From Herbidospora mongoliensis (GTDB lineage: Bacteria > Actinomycetota > Actinomycetes > Streptosporangiales > Streptosporangiaceae): 64,000 bases of DNA. The notes below the pieces were generated by a model. It was not told the origin of the DNA. It saw nothing but the letters and a program-made list of their open reading frames with translations, and ran no database searches. The DNA is taken from positions 62,001-126,000 of the forward strand of contig NZ_BBXD01000010.1 in assembly GCF_001570545.1 (NCBI RefSeq), given 5' to 3'. Within the stretch, counting starts at the first letter, position 1. Each line of letters begins with the position of its first letter. Shown here piece after piece: positions 36,452 through 45,228 of this stretch. Position numbers and translations under genes: made by a program.

Positions 36452-36907
36452 ATGAGAAAATACGTACTGTCGCTGGTTCTGCTCGGTTCCGCTCTCTTCG
36501 CGCTTCCCGGCGCGCCGGCCCAGGCCCAGACCAGTGGCTGTGGCGCGCAGCTGGACACCCGCAAGGGCGTCTTGAGCGTGGTCTGGCGGCTCTGCCTGGA
36601 AGACGGCGCCTGGCCGCACGGGTCGCTCTCGGCCGACTGCCGGGTCGCGGCGCCCTTCTGGTTCTCCATTCCCTGCACGGTCGCGGGCCGTTTCGAGATC
36701 CAGAAGAACGGCAACCTCGTGGTGTCGGGGCCCTTCACCGCCTCCAGCGACCTGAACGGCCACACCGAGGTGAGCGACATCTTCACGTTCCGGTGCCAGG
36801 GGCCGGGTGCCTACGGCTTCGCCGTCAAGGACGCCGTCTACACCTTCCCGGTCGTCGGGGCCGTGCGCGTCCCCGACGCCTTCGTCGCCCTGACCGACGC
36901 CTGCTGA
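36452..36907 (+). CDS. Small secreted cysteine-rich protein of unknown function
   Basis: A 151-residue protein with a clear signal peptide (MRKYVLSLVLLGSALFALPG, cleavage near AQA-QT). The mature part is about 125 residues with six or more Cys (SGCGAQLD, WRLCLEDG, ADCRVAA, IPCTVAG, FRCQGPG and a terminal DAC), probably disulfide-linked. A beta-rich pattern is suggested by GRFEIQKNGNLVVSG and YGFAVKDAVYTFPVVG. No ribosome site is visible just before the ATG; a TTG two codons upstream is an alternative. I recognise no family. Confidence 0.7.
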   Translation: MRKYVLSLVLLGSALFALPGAPAQAQTSGCGAQLDTRKGVLSVVWRLCLEDGAWPHGSLSADCRVAAPFWFSIPCTVAGRFEIQKNGNLVVSGPFTASSDLNGHTEVSDIFTFRCQGPGAYGFAVKDAVYTFPVVGAVRVPDAFVALTDAC

Positions 36908-36947
36908 CGGAGGGGTGCGGGGCCGTCCGGCCCCGCACGCGCGCCGA

Positions 36948-38150
36948 TCAGAGCGAGACGGGCAGGTCCTTGATGCCGTTGATGAAGTAGGACCGCAGGC
37001 GGCGGGCCTCGCCCGCCTGCTGGATCTTCGGCACCCGCTCCGACAGGACCTCGAAGAGGACGCGGAGCTCCATCTTGGCCAGGTGGTTGCCGAGGCAGAA
37101 GTGGGCGCCGCCGCCGCCGAAGCCGAGCTGCGGGTTCGGGTCGCGGGTCACGTCGAAGACATCGGGGTTGGCGAAGACCTCCTCGTCGCGGTTGGCGCCC
37201 GAGTAGAAGATGACGACCTTGTCGCCTTCCTTGATCTGCTGGCCGCGCAGTTCCATGTCCTGGGTCGCGGTCCGCTTGAACAGGTTGACCGGCGCCACCC
37301 AGCGGACGATCTCGTCGGACGCCGTGCGGGCCACCGCCGGGTCGGCGACGAGTTTGGCCCACTCGTCGGGGTGCTCGAAGAGGGTCAGCATGCCGCCGGA
37401 GGCCGCGTTGCGGGTCGTCTCGTTGCCGGCCACCACCAGGAGCAGCACGAACAGGTCGAACTCCTCGACGCTCAGCTCCTCGCCGTCGTCGCCCGGCTGG
37501 AGGAGCTTGGTCACCAGGTCGTCGCGGGGGTCCGCGCGGCGGGCCTCGGCGAGCTGGTTGGCGTAGGCGTAGACCTCCATCGGCGCCGCCATGCCCTCGT
37601 CGGGGCTGGGCGAGTAGTCGGGGTCGTCCATGCCGATCATGCGGTTGGACCACTCGAACAGCTTGTCGCGGTCTTCCGCGGGGGCGCCGAGGAGTTCGCA
37701 GATGACGTACAGCGGAAGGGGCGCGGCGATGTCGCGGACGAAGTCGACGCTCGGCAGCGCCTTCGCCTCGTCGATGAGCTGGTGGCAGATCTCGCGGATG
37801 TGGTCTTCCAGGTTCGAGATGGCACGCGGGGTGAAGCCCCGGTTCACCAACGAGCGGCGGCGGGTGTGCTCCGGCGGGTCCTGGTTCAGCATCATCAGCC
37901 GCTGGAGTTCGAGCTCGGCCTCGCCCGGTTCGGGGAACAGCGACAGCCGCCGGTGGGAGGAGAACAGGTCGCTGCGCCGCGACACGTGCACCACATCGGA
38001 GTGTTTGGTCAGAGCCCAGAAGGGCGGCCAGCCTTCCATCTGGCCTCCCTGGTGATGAAACACCGGGGCGTTGGACCGCAGCCACGTGAACTGGTCGTGG
38101 GGCGCGCCGGAGGCCGCGTACCGATCCATGTCGACGAGGTCGATGTGCAT
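36948..38150 (-). CDS. Cytochrome P450 of the CYP125/CYP124/CYP142 clade
   Basis: A 400-residue P450. The I-helix is LLLVVAGNETTRNAASGG, the ExxR-type motif is in SDEIVRWVAPVNLFKRTA, and the haem loop is GFGGGGAHFCLGNHLAKMELR. MLNQDPPEHTRRRSLVNRGFTPRAI and LFEWSNRMIGMDDPDY are close to mycobacterial CYP125/CYP142 steroid C26/27 hydroxylases, which start cholesterol side-chain breakdown. A KstR-type box lies 36 bp upstream of the ATG, supporting a steroid or methyl-branched lipid substrate. The exact substrate is inferred. Its ferredoxin is likely the one at 30759. Confidence 0.9.
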   Translation of the reverse strand: MHIDLVDMDRYAASGAPHDQFTWLRSNAPVFHHQGGQMEGWPPFWALTKHSDVVHVSRRSDLFSSHRRLSLFPEPGEAELELQRLMMLNQDPPEHTRRRSLVNRGFTPRAISNLEDHIREICHQLIDEAKALPSVDFVRDIAAPLPLYVICELLGAPAEDRDKLFEWSNRMIGMDDPDYSPSPDEGMAAPMEVYAYANQLAEARRADPRDDLVTKLLQPGDDGEELSVEEFDLFVLLLVVAGNETTRNAASGGMLTLFEHPDEWAKLVADPAVARTASDEIVRWVAPVNLFKRTATQDMELRGQQIKEGDKVVIFYSGANRDEEVFANPDVFDVTRDPNPQLGFGGGGAHFCLGNHLAKMELRVLFEVLSERVPKIQQAGEARRLRSYFINGIKDLPVSL

Positions 38151-38185
38151 CTGATCACCCGATCATCGTGGGGTCGAAGAGAAGC

Positions 38186-38199
38186 TGGAACGTGTTCTA
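38186..38199. promoter_or_regulatory. KstR-type box upstream of the CYP125/142-like P450
   Basis: TGGAACGTGTTCTA fits TnnAACnnGTTnnA. Read toward the P450 it is TAGAACACGTTCCA. Identical to the site at 35172. Confidence 0.75.
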
Positions 38200-38224
38200 G
38201 CCAAGCATGTTTCAGCACCAAACA

Positions 38225-38239
38225 GGTCATCCGATGTCT
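38225..38239. promoter_or_regulatory. Fucose-operon GntR site, distal
   Basis: GGTCATCCGATGTCT matches 13 of 15 bases of the perfect palindrome AGACATCCGATGTCT found before the GntR gene at 45205. It is 70 bp upstream of the FAH-gene start. Confidence 0.6.
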
Positions 38240-38282
38240 GAGCTTGACACGGAGGCAGGCATGGCCCCAGGCTTCTTCGTGC

Positions 38283-38297
38283 AAACATCGGATGTAT
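38283..38297. promoter_or_regulatory. Fucose-operon GntR site, proximal
   Basis: AAACATCGGATGTAT is, on the opposite strand, ATACATCCGATGTTT, 13 of 15 matches to the GntR-gene palindrome. It ends 10 bp before the GTG of the first fucose gene, where binding would block transcription. Confidence 0.65.
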
Positions 38298-38307
38298 AGG
38301 GGGAGTC

Positions 38308-39162
38308 GTGAGGCTGCTTCGAGTAGGTGGAAACGGCGCGGAACGCCCGGCCGCGCTCACGGAGGACAACCGGCTGCTCGACCTGGGCGAACTCCTCAAT
38401 GGAGGCGATTTCACCCCAGATTTCTTCGCTTCCGGGGGACTCGACCGGGTTCGTGAGGCACTGGCCGGTGACTCCCTTCCTGAGCTCGACCAGGACGGCC
38501 TGCGCATCGGCCCGGCCATCGCCCGGCCCGGAAAGATCGTATGCATCGGACTGAACTACCGCGACCACGCGGCGGAGTCCGGCGCCGCCGTTCCGGCCGA
38601 GCCGGTGGTCTTCATGAAGGCCCCCAATACAGTCGTCGGACCTTTCGACGAGGTCTTGGTGCCGCGCAACAGCGTGAAGACCGACTGGGAAGTCGAACTC
38701 GCCATCGTGATCGGTTCGACGTGCCGTTATCTGGGCTCGCACGAGGAGGCGCTGGCGGCCGTCGCCGGCTACACCGTCTCCAACGACGTCTCGGAGCGCG
38801 AGTTCCAGCTCGAGCGCGGCGGTCAGTGGGACAAGGGCAAGTCCTGCGAGACCTTCCAGCCGCTCGGCCCGTGGCTCGTCACGGCCGACGAGGTCGAGGA
38901 CCCGCAGGCGCTCGGGCTGCGCCTCTGGGTGAACGGCGACCTCAAGCAGAACGGCAGCACCAAGAACATGATCTTCGGCGTGGCCGAGATCGTGCGCTAT
39001 CTCAGCCAGTTCATGGTCCTCGAACCCGGGGACGTGATCAACACCGGCACACCCGCCGGAGTGGCCCTCAGCGGCCTTCACCCCTACCTCAAGGAAGGCG
39101 ACGTCATGGAGCTCGAGATCGACGGTCTCGGCCGGCAGCGGCAGACGGTGGGGCAGGCGTGA
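38308..39162 (+). CDS. FAH-family hydrolase, probable 2,4-diketo-3-deoxy-L-fuconate hydrolase
   Basis: A 284-residue fumarylacetoacetate-hydrolase-fold enzyme. Metal and active-site text includes [39 protein letters not shown] (Glu metal ligand), [15 protein letters not shown] and the C-terminal [14 protein letters not shown]. In the non-phosphorylative L-fucose route it splits 2,4-diketo-3-deoxy-L-fuconate into pyruvate and L-lactate. First gene of a five-gene operon with all the remaining steps, behind two GntR sites. The GTG follows GGGGGAG. Its TGA overlaps the next GTG. Confidence 0.85.
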   Translation: MRLLRVGGNGAERPAALTEDNRLLDLGELLNGGDFTPDFFASGGLDRVREALAGDSLPELDQDGLRIGPAIARPGKIVCIGLNYRDHAAESGAAVPAEPVVFMKAPNTVVGPFDEVLVPRNSVKTDWEVELAIVIGSTCRYLGSHEEALAAVAGYTVSNDVSEREFQLERGGQWDKGKSCETFQPLGPWLVTADEVEDPQALGLRLWVNGDLKQNGSTKNMIFGVAEIVRYLSQFMVLEPGDVINTGTPAGVALSGLHPYLKEGDVMELEIDGLGRQRQTVGQA

Positions 39163-40460
39163 CCACCGCCCCGTCCCTCTACAGGCCGATCCAGTCGTTC
39201 CAGACCTTCGACATCCGGTTCCCGACGTCCCTGGAGCTCGACGGCTCCGACGCGATGAACCCCGACCCCGACTACTCGGCCGCCTACGTCGTGCTGTCCG
39301 ACGGCGACTGCGAGGGTCACGGGTTCGCGTTCACCATCGGCCGCGGCAACGACATCCAGACCGCGGCGATCCGCGCGCTGGAGCCGTACGTGCTCGGCCG
39401 TGACGTCAGCGACCTCGGCGCCCTCTACAAGGAGATGGTGTACGACAGCCAGCTCCGCTGGCTGGGCCCCGAGAAGGGCGTCATGCACATGGCGATCAGC
39501 GCGGTCGTCAACGCGCTGTGGGACCTGAAGGCCAAGCGCGAGGGCAAGCCCCTGTGGCGGCTGCTCGCCGAGATGTCGCCCGAGGAACTCGTCGGCCTGA
39601 TCGACTTCCGCTACATCGGCGACGAGCTGACCCCCGACGAGGCGCTGGAGATCCTGCGCCGCGCCGAGCCCGGCCGCGCCGAGCGCATCGAGAAGCTGGT
39701 GGAGACGGGCTACCCGGCGTACACGACCTCGCCCGGCTGGCTCGGCTACGACGACGAGAAGCTGCGCCGCCTCTGCAAGGAGGCGCTCGACGACGGCTTC
39801 AAGCAGATCAAGCTGAAGGTCGGCGCCGACCTCGACGACGACATCCGCCGCATGCGCATCGCACGCGAGGTCTGCGGCGAGGGCTTCCCGATCGCCATCG
39901 ACGCCAACCAGCGCTGGGACGTCGGCACGGCGATCGACTGGATCAAGGCGCTCAGCCCCTACTCGCCCCACTGGGTCGAGGAGCCGACCAGCCCTGACGA
40001 CGTGCTCGGCCACGCCACCATCGCCCGCGCGATCTCGCCGGTGCCGGTGGCCACCGGTGAGCACGTGCAGAACCGGGTGATCTTCAAGCAGCTGCTGCAG
40101 ACGCGCGCCATCTCCTACCTCCAGCTCGACGCCGCGCGGGTCGCCGGCGTGAACGAGAACATCGCGATCCTGCTGCTGGCCGCCAAGTTCGGCGTGCCGG
40201 TCTGCCCGCACGCCGGCGGTGTCGGTCTCTGCGAGCTGGTGCAGCACCTCTCGATGTTCGATTATGTGTCGGTGACAGGAACCATGGAAAACCGGGTCAT
40301 CGAGTACGTCGACCATCTGCACGAGCACTTCGTCGACCCGGTGGTCGTCACCGACGGCGTCTACCGGGCGCCGGTCACCCCCGGGTTCAGCGCCGAGATG
40401 CGGCCTGAGTCGATCGCGGCCCATCTGTTCCCCGGCGGGCCGGTCTGGAGCGAGTCATGA
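39159..40460 (+). CDS. L-fuconate dehydratase (enolase superfamily)
   Basis: A 433-residue mandelate-racemase-group enolase. It has the KxK base motif in [10 protein letters not shown], metal ligands in [19 protein letters not shown] and ATGEHVQNR, and the His of [28 protein letters not shown] and [18 protein letters not shown] match FucD/ENOSF1 rather than other acid-sugar dehydratases, and 433 residues fits FucD. It dehydrates L-fuconate to 2-keto-3-deoxy-L-fuconate. Overlaps genes on both sides by 4 nt. Confidence 0.9.
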   Translation: MTTAPSLYRPIQSFQTFDIRFPTSLELDGSDAMNPDPDYSAAYVVLSDGDCEGHGFAFTIGRGNDIQTAAIRALEPYVLGRDVSDLGALYKEMVYDSQLRWLGPEKGVMHMAISAVVNALWDLKAKREGKPLWRLLAEMSPEELVGLIDFRYIGDELTPDEALEILRRAEPGRAERIEKLVETGYPAYTTSPGWLGYDDEKLRRLCKEALDDGFKQIKLKVGADLDDDIRRMRIAREVCGEGFPIAIDANQRWDVGTAIDWIKALSPYSPHWVEEPTSPDDVLGHATIARAISPVPVATGEHVQNRVIFKQLLQTRAISYLQLDAARVAGVNENIAILLLAAKFGVPVCPHAGGVGLCELVQHLSMFDYVSVTGTMENRVIEYVDHLHEHFVDPVVVTDGVYRAPVTPGFSAEMRPESIAAHLFPGGPVWSES

Positions 40461-41203
40461 CCGAGTTCGCGGGCCTTCGAGCCCTGGTCACCGGCGGTGG
40501 GCAGGGCATCGGCCTGGCCGTCGCGACACTGCTGGCCGAGCGCGGCGCGCGGGTCGCCTGCCTCGATCTCAACCCGCCCGGTGAGCCCTTCGTCGGCGTC
40601 AAGGCCGACGTGACCGACGACGCCTCGGTGCGCGCGGCCGTCACGTCCGCCGCCGAGCAGCTCGGCGGCATCGACATCGTCGTCAACAACGCCGGGATCG
40701 GCGCGGCCGGCACGGTCGCCGACAACGACGACGCCGAATGGCTCCGCGTGTACGACGTCAACGTCGTCGGCATGGTCCGGGTCACCCGGGCCGCACTGCC
40801 CTACTTGCGCGAGTCCGAGCACGCGGCGATCGTCAACACCTGCTCGATCGCGGCCACGGCGGGCATCCCCCAGCGGGCGGTCTACAGCGCGACGAAGGGC
40901 GCCGTCTACTCGCTCACGCTGGCGATGGCGGCCGACCACGTACGCGACGGAATCCGGGTCAACTGCGTCAACCCGGGCACCGCCGACACCCCGTGGGTCG
41001 GCCGGCTGCTCGACGCCGCCGCGGACCCCGCCGCCGAGCGCGCCGCCCTGAACTCCCGGCAGCCCATGGGCCGCCTGGTCAGCGCAGAAGAGGTCGCCCA
41101 CGCGGTCGCCTACCTGGCCAGCCCGCTCGCCTCGGCCACCACCGGCACCTCGCTGGCGGTCGACGGCGGCATGCAGGGCCTGCGCCTGCGGCCGAAGGGC
41201 TGA
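40457..41203 (+). CDS. SDR, probable 2-keto-3-deoxy-L-fuconate dehydrogenase
   Basis: A 248-residue classical [18 protein letters not shown] (cofactor loop), ACLDLNP (Asp, NAD preference), [21 protein letters not shown] and [12 protein letters not shown] (catalytic Tyr/Lys), and [14 protein letters not shown]. In this operon it should oxidise the C4 hydroxyl of 2-keto-3-deoxy-L-fuconate to the diketo acid that the FAH enzyme cleaves. Coupled to the dehydratase (ATGA). Confidence 0.87.
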   Translation: MTEFAGLRALVTGGGQGIGLAVATLLAERGARVACLDLNPPGEPFVGVKADVTDDASVRAAVTSAAEQLGGIDIVVNNAGIGAAGTVADNDDAEWLRVYDVNVVGMVRVTRAALPYLRESEHAAIVNTCSIAATAGIPQRAVYSATKGAVYSLTLAMAADHVRDGIRVNCVNPGTADTPWVGRLLDAAADPAAERAALNSRQPMGRLVSAEEVAHAVAYLASPLASATTGTSLAVDGGMQGLRLRPKG

Positions 41204-41206
41204 GGC

Positions 41207-42463
41207 GTGCAGCGCATCGCCCTGCGCACCCGGGTCAAGCCCGGCAGCGAGGCGGCCTACGACGCCGAGCACGCCCAGCTCCTGCCGGGCCTCGATCGCG
41301 CGATGCGCGAAGCCGGGGCCCGGGTGTGGCGGATCTGGCGTGACGGACTCGACCTGTTCCACTACGTGGAGGTCGTCGACTACGCGGTGTTCCAGGCGCG
41401 CATCACGGCGAACCCGATCAACCAGGCTTGGCAGAAACAGATGAATCGCCACCTTGATGGCGACTTCGACCCGTCCGCAGGGCCTCTCGGCAAGGTGTGG
41501 GAGATGTCGGGGGCTGTACGCCCGAGGGCTCCGTTCTCTACGGTTTTCGGCGTGACGACGACCTATGGATTCGGTGCCGCGCCGCTGGGGAACCTGTTCA
41601 CCGCCCTCACCGACGATGAGGCGTCCGCCGCGGTCGAGGCCGCGTGGGACACCGGGATCCGCTACTTCGACACCGCCCCCCACTACGGGCTGGGCCTGTC
41701 CGAGCGCCGTCTCGGCAAGGTGCTGGCCGGCAAGCCCCGCCGCGACTTCGTGCTCTCCACGAAGGTGGGGCGCCTGCTCGTGCCCTCGGACGGGATCGGC
41801 AAGGACGACCAGGGCTTCGACGTCCCGAAGACCCACGTGCGGGCCTGGGACTACTCCCGCGACGGCGTGCTGCGTTCGCTGGAGGAGTCGCTCGACCGCC
41901 TGGGCCTCGACTCCGTCGACATCGCGCTGATCCACGATCCTGACACCCACTGGTCGCAGGCCGTCGGCGAGGCGTTCCCCGCGCTCGCGGAACTGCGCGA
42001 CCAGGGCGTCGTGAAGGCCATCGGGGTCGGGATGAACCAGTGGCCGATGCTGGCCGACTTCGTCCGCGAGACCGACGTCGACACGATCCTGCTGGCCGGG
42101 CGCCACACGCTGCTCGACCAGTCGGCCGCGACCGAACTGCTGCCGCTGTGCGTGCGGCGCGGCGTCTCGGTCATCGCCGGCGGGGTGTTCAACAGCGGCC
42201 TGCTGGCCCGCCACGACGTGTCCGGGGGCACCTTCAACTACGCCCCCGCGCCCGCCGACGTGATCGCCCGCGCCCGTGAGATCGCCGCCGTCTGCGAACG
42301 GCACGGCGTGACGCTTCCGCAGGCCGCGATGGCGTTCCCGCTGCGCCACCCGGCGGTGACGACGGTCGTGCTGGGCATGCGATCCGTGCAGGAGGTCCGG
42401 GGCAACATGGAACTGGCCGCCCGGCCCGTTCCCGAGGCTCTGTGGGAGGAGCTGGGGTTCTGA
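41207..42463 (+). CDS. Mutarotase-aldo/keto reductase fusion (probable L-fucose mutarotase + dehydrogenase)
   Basis: A single 418-residue frame joins two enzymes. Residues 1-~95 are an L-rhamnose-mutarotase-like (DUF718) domain: QRIALRTRVKPGSEAAYDAEH, RIWRDGLDLFHYVEV, and MNRHLDGDFDPSAGPLGKVW. Residues ~112-418 are an aldo/keto reductase: YGFGAAPLGNL, RYFDTAPHYGLGLSERRLG (Asp/Tyr), LSTKVGRLL (Lys), ALIHDPDTHW (His) and GGVFNSGLLA, like L-fucose/D-threo-aldose dehydrogenases. The fused enzyme would interconvert sugar anomers and oxidise one to L-fuconolactone. A GTG at 41552 near the junction could start a separate reductase, but there is no stop between domains. Begins 3 bp after the SDR stop. 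Confidence 0.83.
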   Translation: MQRIALRTRVKPGSEAAYDAEHAQLLPGLDRAMREAGARVWRIWRDGLDLFHYVEVVDYAVFQARITANPINQAWQKQMNRHLDGDFDPSAGPLGKVWEMSGAVRPRAPFSTVFGVTTTYGFGAAPLGNLFTALTDDEASAAVEAAWDTGIRYFDTAPHYGLGLSERRLGKVLAGKPRRDFVLSTKVGRLLVPSDGIGKDDQGFDVPKTHVRAWDYSRDGVLRSLEESLDRLGLDSVDIALIHDPDTHWSQAVGEAFPALAELRDQGVVKAIGVGMNQWPMLADFVRETDVDTILLAGRHTLLDQSAATELLPLCVRRGVSVIAGGVFNSGLLARHDVSGGTFNYAPAPADVIARAREIAAVCERHGVTLPQAAMAFPLRHPAVTTVVLGMRSVQEVRGNMELAARPVPEALWEELGF

Positions 42464-42465
42464 CC

Positions 42466-43299
42466 ATGATCGACGCGCATCATCACCTCTGGGACCCGTC
42501 CCGCCGCGACTACCCGTGGATGTCCGGCGCGGCTCTCTCGCCGATCAGGCGCACCTTCGGCCTGCCGGAGCTGCGGGCCACCGGCGCCACCGGCACCGTG
42601 CTCGTGCAGACCGTCTCGTCGGTCGAGGAGACCCGCGAGTTCCTGCGGACCGCCTTGGAATCCGACGGCCTCATCAAGGGCGTCGTGGGCTGGGTCGACC
42701 TGACCGCGCCCGATGTGGCCGACGTCCTCGCCGAACTGCGGGAAGGGCCGGGCGGCCACCTGCTGGTCGGCATCCGCCACCAGGTCCAGGACGAACCCGA
42801 CGACGCGTGGCTGGCCCGCCCCGACGTCATGCGCGGCCTGCGGGCCGTCGCGTCCGCGGGGCTGGCCTATGACCTGCTGGTGCTCGTCCACCAGCTCGGC
42901 GTGGCCCGCAAGGTCGTGGCCGATCTGCCCGACGCCCGGTTCGTGCTCGACCACGCCGCCAAGCCGCCCGTCGCCAGCGGGCTGATGGAGCCGTGGGCGA
43001 CCCAGATCGAGGCGCTGTCCGAGCTGGAGAACGTGGCGTGCAAGATCTCCGGCCTCGTCACCGAGGCGAGCTGGACCGACTGGACCCCCGGTCAGCTCCA
43101 GCCCTACGTGGAGCACGTCCTTGAATATTTCGGCCCCGAAAGGGTCATGTTCGGATCGGACTGGCCCGTCTGTCTCCTCGCCGCGACGTATGGCGAGGTA
43201 GTGGAGACAACTAAGGATTTCACCAGCGGGCTGAGCGGAGACGAACAGTCGTACATTTACGAATCGACGGCACAGAAGGTCTATCGCCTGAAGCCATAG
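42466..43299 (+). CDS. Amidohydrolase, probable L-fuconolactonase
   Basis: A 277-residue COG3618-type metal-dependent TIM-barrel hydrolase. IDAHHHLWDPSRRDYPWM has the HxH metal motif, FVLDHAAKPP a later His, and MFGSDWPVC the conserved Asp. It should open L-fucono-lactone to L-fuconate, completing the route from L-fucose to pyruvate and lactate. The ATG at 42466 is 2 bp after the fusion gene's stop. Last gene of the operon; about 90 bp without a gene follow, in which I see no clear terminator. Confidence 0.87.
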   Translation: MIDAHHHLWDPSRRDYPWMSGAALSPIRRTFGLPELRATGATGTVLVQTVSSVEETREFLRTALESDGLIKGVVGWVDLTAPDVADVLAELREGPGGHLLVGIRHQVQDEPDDAWLARPDVMRGLRAVASAGLAYDLLVLVHQLGVARKVVADLPDARFVLDHAAKPPVASGLMEPWATQIEALSELENVACKISGLVTEASWTDWTPGQLQPYVEHVLEYFGPERVMFGSDWPVCLLAATYGEVVETTKDFTSGLSGDEQSYIYESTAQKVYRLKP

Positions 43300-43390
43300 T
43301 TATCCACAGCTCGCCGTTCCAGGCCGCGCACTCAGCGTAACCCCCCGGACTCTTGGGTCGCCCTGCCCTTTCGCGACCCAGGAGTTCCGG

Positions 43391-44449
43391 ATGCTCACCA
43401 CCCTCGTCACGGCCATCCTCTGCACCCCGGGGGTCCCCGGCCCCGAGCTCGCGCCGTGTCCCGCGCCCGCTTCTTTTCGGTACGTCTTCCGCGCGCCCTC
43501 CGTCCTGTCCGATGACCCCGATGACCTCGACGAGCTGATCGACCTGGCCGACCTCGCCGAGGAGTGGGGCCACACGTGGCCGCCCCCGGAGTGGGAGGGC
43601 TTCGACCCGTGGGCCGCCGACGGGCCGTGGGCCGAGGCATGGGACGACCTCGACATGCCCGCGGAACACGCGTGGGACTGGGCGAAACCGGGGGTGATCT
43701 CCGGCCCGGCCGACCGGGACCTGCGCCCGCTTCCGGCTGTCGGTGCGATTCTCGACGGGACGGTGCGCCCGCTCCTGGAGGGGACGGTGCGCCCGCTCCT
43801 GGACGGCGGCGTCACCCTCGACGGGCGTGCACCTCTGCAGGAGGGTGCCGTGCCGGATCGTGGCGGGAACGTCCCTTCGGAGGCCGCCGCCTCCACCAAG
43901 GGCTCTGACGACCGTCGCCCCCGGGCCAAGACGGAGGAGCCGCCCGCCGTCGAAACCAAGCCCCGCAAGAAGCAGGACGACCGGGAACCGCGCGAGGAGA
44001 CCGACCGCGACAGGTCGCCGCGCGACTCCAGCCCCGGGTCGATCGCGCTGCGGGCGGCCACCAACTGGCTCGGCATCCCCTACGTGTGGGGCGGCGGCAA
44101 CGCCGGCGGCCCGAGCCGGGGGGTCGGCAAGGGCGCGAACCGCGTCGGCTTCGACTGCTCGGGCCTGACCCTGGCCGCCTGGGCCAAGGCCGGGGTCACC
44201 CTCGGCCACTACACCGGCACCCAGATCAGACAGGGCAAACCGATCCAGACCAAAGACCTGATCCCGGGCGACCTGCTGTTCTTCGGCGCGACCAAGACCG
44301 ATCCCTCCCACGTCGGCCTCTACGCCGGCGACGGCGACATGATCCACGCCCCCCGCACCGGAGACGTCGTCAAACGCGTGGAAGTCCTGTCGGCCCCGTT
44401 CTGGACCAAACGGTTCCAGGGCGCGGTCCGGCCCTCACTGAAGTCGTGA
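43391..44449 (+). CDS. NlpC/P60 (C40) cell-wall peptidase, long acidic N-terminal region
   Basis: A 352-residue protein. The C-terminal ~125 residues are an NlpC/P60 domain: NWLGIPYVWGGGNAGG, catalytic Cys in FDCSGLTLAAWAKAG, His in PSHVGLYAGDGDMIHAP. The first ~90 residues are Asp/Glu/Trp-rich (DDPDDLDELIDLADLAEEWG) and the middle is charged and Pro-rich, with a short duplication (LDGTVRPLLEGTVRPLLDG). Only a weak signal sequence is seen (LTTLVTAILCTPGVPG). It probably cuts peptidoglycan stem peptides. The insert GPSRGVGKGANRVG before the active Cys is characteristic of actinobacterial NlpC proteins. Confidence 0.87.
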   Translation: MLTTLVTAILCTPGVPGPELAPCPAPASFRYVFRAPSVLSDDPDDLDELIDLADLAEEWGHTWPPPEWEGFDPWAADGPWAEAWDDLDMPAEHAWDWAKPGVISGPADRDLRPLPAVGAILDGTVRPLLEGTVRPLLDGGVTLDGRAPLQEGAVPDRGGNVPSEAAASTKGSDDRRPRAKTEEPPAVETKPRKKQDDREPREETDRDRSPRDSSPGSIALRAATNWLGIPYVWGGGNAGGPSRGVGKGANRVGFDCSGLTLAAWAKAGVTLGHYTGTQIRQGKPIQTKDLIPGDLLFFGATKTDPSHVGLYAGDGDMIHAPRTGDVVKRVEVLSAPFWTKRFQGAVRPSLKS

Positions 44450-44472
44450 GCCGAGCCCTTCGGCCAGATTGA

Positions 44473-44507
44473 GAAGCGCGTCCGTTCGACCGTGACAGAC
44501 GCGCTTC
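44473..44507. terminator. Bidirectional terminator
   Basis: A perfect 10-bp stem, GAAGCGCGTC (44473-44482) with GACGCGCTTC (44498-44507), lies between the convergent NlpC/P60 and GntR genes. Confidence 0.75.
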
Positions 44508-44524
44508 CCGAAACGTGCCAGAAC

Positions 44525-45205
44525 CTAGAGCGCCTGCCGCAGCCACGACTCCACGTCGGCGATGTGGACGGTCGCCCACGCCTGGGCGACCTCGGGCTGG
44601 CGGGCCGCTATCGCGCCGTAGATGGCGTAGTGCTGGTCGAGGGTCTTGCTCGGGGCGTTCGACTGGGTCAGGCCGCGCCAGATGCGGGCCCTCGTGGTCG
44701 GGCCCGACAGGCTCTCGATGAGGGAGCAGAGGACCGCGTTGCCGGAGCCCTCGGCGATGCGCTGGTGGAACTCGAGGTCGTTGGCGACGAGCTGTTCGAC
44801 CGTCGGGTTCTCGGGGAGGGCGTCGAGGATCTTGCGGAGTTCGTCGATGCCGGTGTCGGTCATGTTGACGGCCGCCTTGGCCGTGGCGGCGGGTTCGAGG
44901 ATGCGCCTGACCTCGAAGAACTGCAGAACCGTGTCGTCGCGATGGAAGTCGACCACGAACGAGAGGGCGTCCAGGAGGAGCCGGGGTTCGAGGCTGGTGA
45001 CATAGGTGCCGTCGCCCTGGCGGACGTCCAGGACGTTGATCAACGCGAGCGCGCGCACCGCCTCACGCAGGGAGTTTCGGGAGAGCCCGAGCCGTTCGGC
45101 GAGGTCCGCCTCCTTGGGGAGCCGCGCCCCTGGCGCAAGCTCTCCTTTGAGGATCATGTCCTTGATCCGGTCTATCGCCGTATCGGTTACCGCCACGCCT
45201 CGCAC
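44525..45205 (-). CDS. GntR/FadR-family (FCD) transcriptional regulator
   Basis: A 226-residue regulator. The winged helix is IDRIKDMILKGELAPGARLPKEADLAERLGLSRNSLREAVRAL (in adjacent stretches) and the FCD ligand domain follows, with metal-type residues in DLEFHQRIAEGSGN and DQHYAIYGAIAARQPEVA. The perfect palindrome AGACATCCGATGTCT lies 9 bp upstream of its GTG, and two copies lie before the fucose operon at 38308, so it very likely controls itself and that operon. FCD regulators of acid-sugar pathways usually release DNA on binding an acid-sugar intermediate, here perhaps L-fuconate or its dehydrated product. Confidence 0.92.
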   Translation of the reverse strand: MRGVAVTDTAIDRIKDMILKGELAPGARLPKEADLAERLGLSRNSLREAVRALALINVLDVRQGDGTYVTSLEPRLLLDALSFVVDFHRDDTVLQFFEVRRILEPAATAKAAVNMTDTGIDELRKILDALPENPTVEQLVANDLEFHQRIAEGSGNAVLCSLIESLSGPTTRARIWRGLTQSNAPSKTLDQHYAIYGAIAARQPEVAQAWATVHIADVESWLRQAL

Positions 45206-45213
45206 CCACCCTC

Positions 45214-45228
45214 AGACATCCGATGTCT
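45214..45228. promoter_or_regulatory. GntR autoregulatory palindrome
   Basis: AGACATCCGATGTCT, two perfect 7-bp arms around one C, lies 8 bp before the GntR GTG and overlaps the stop codon of the upstream MBL gene (45227-45229). Confidence 0.75.

Noticed and set aside
26944-38150. A natural-product gene cluster built from two P450s, a glycosyltransferase and methyltransferases
   Set aside because: No polyketide, peptide, terpene or RiPP core enzyme is present; operators tie the second P450 to steroid/lipid genes and the GT group looks like envelope glycan synthesis.
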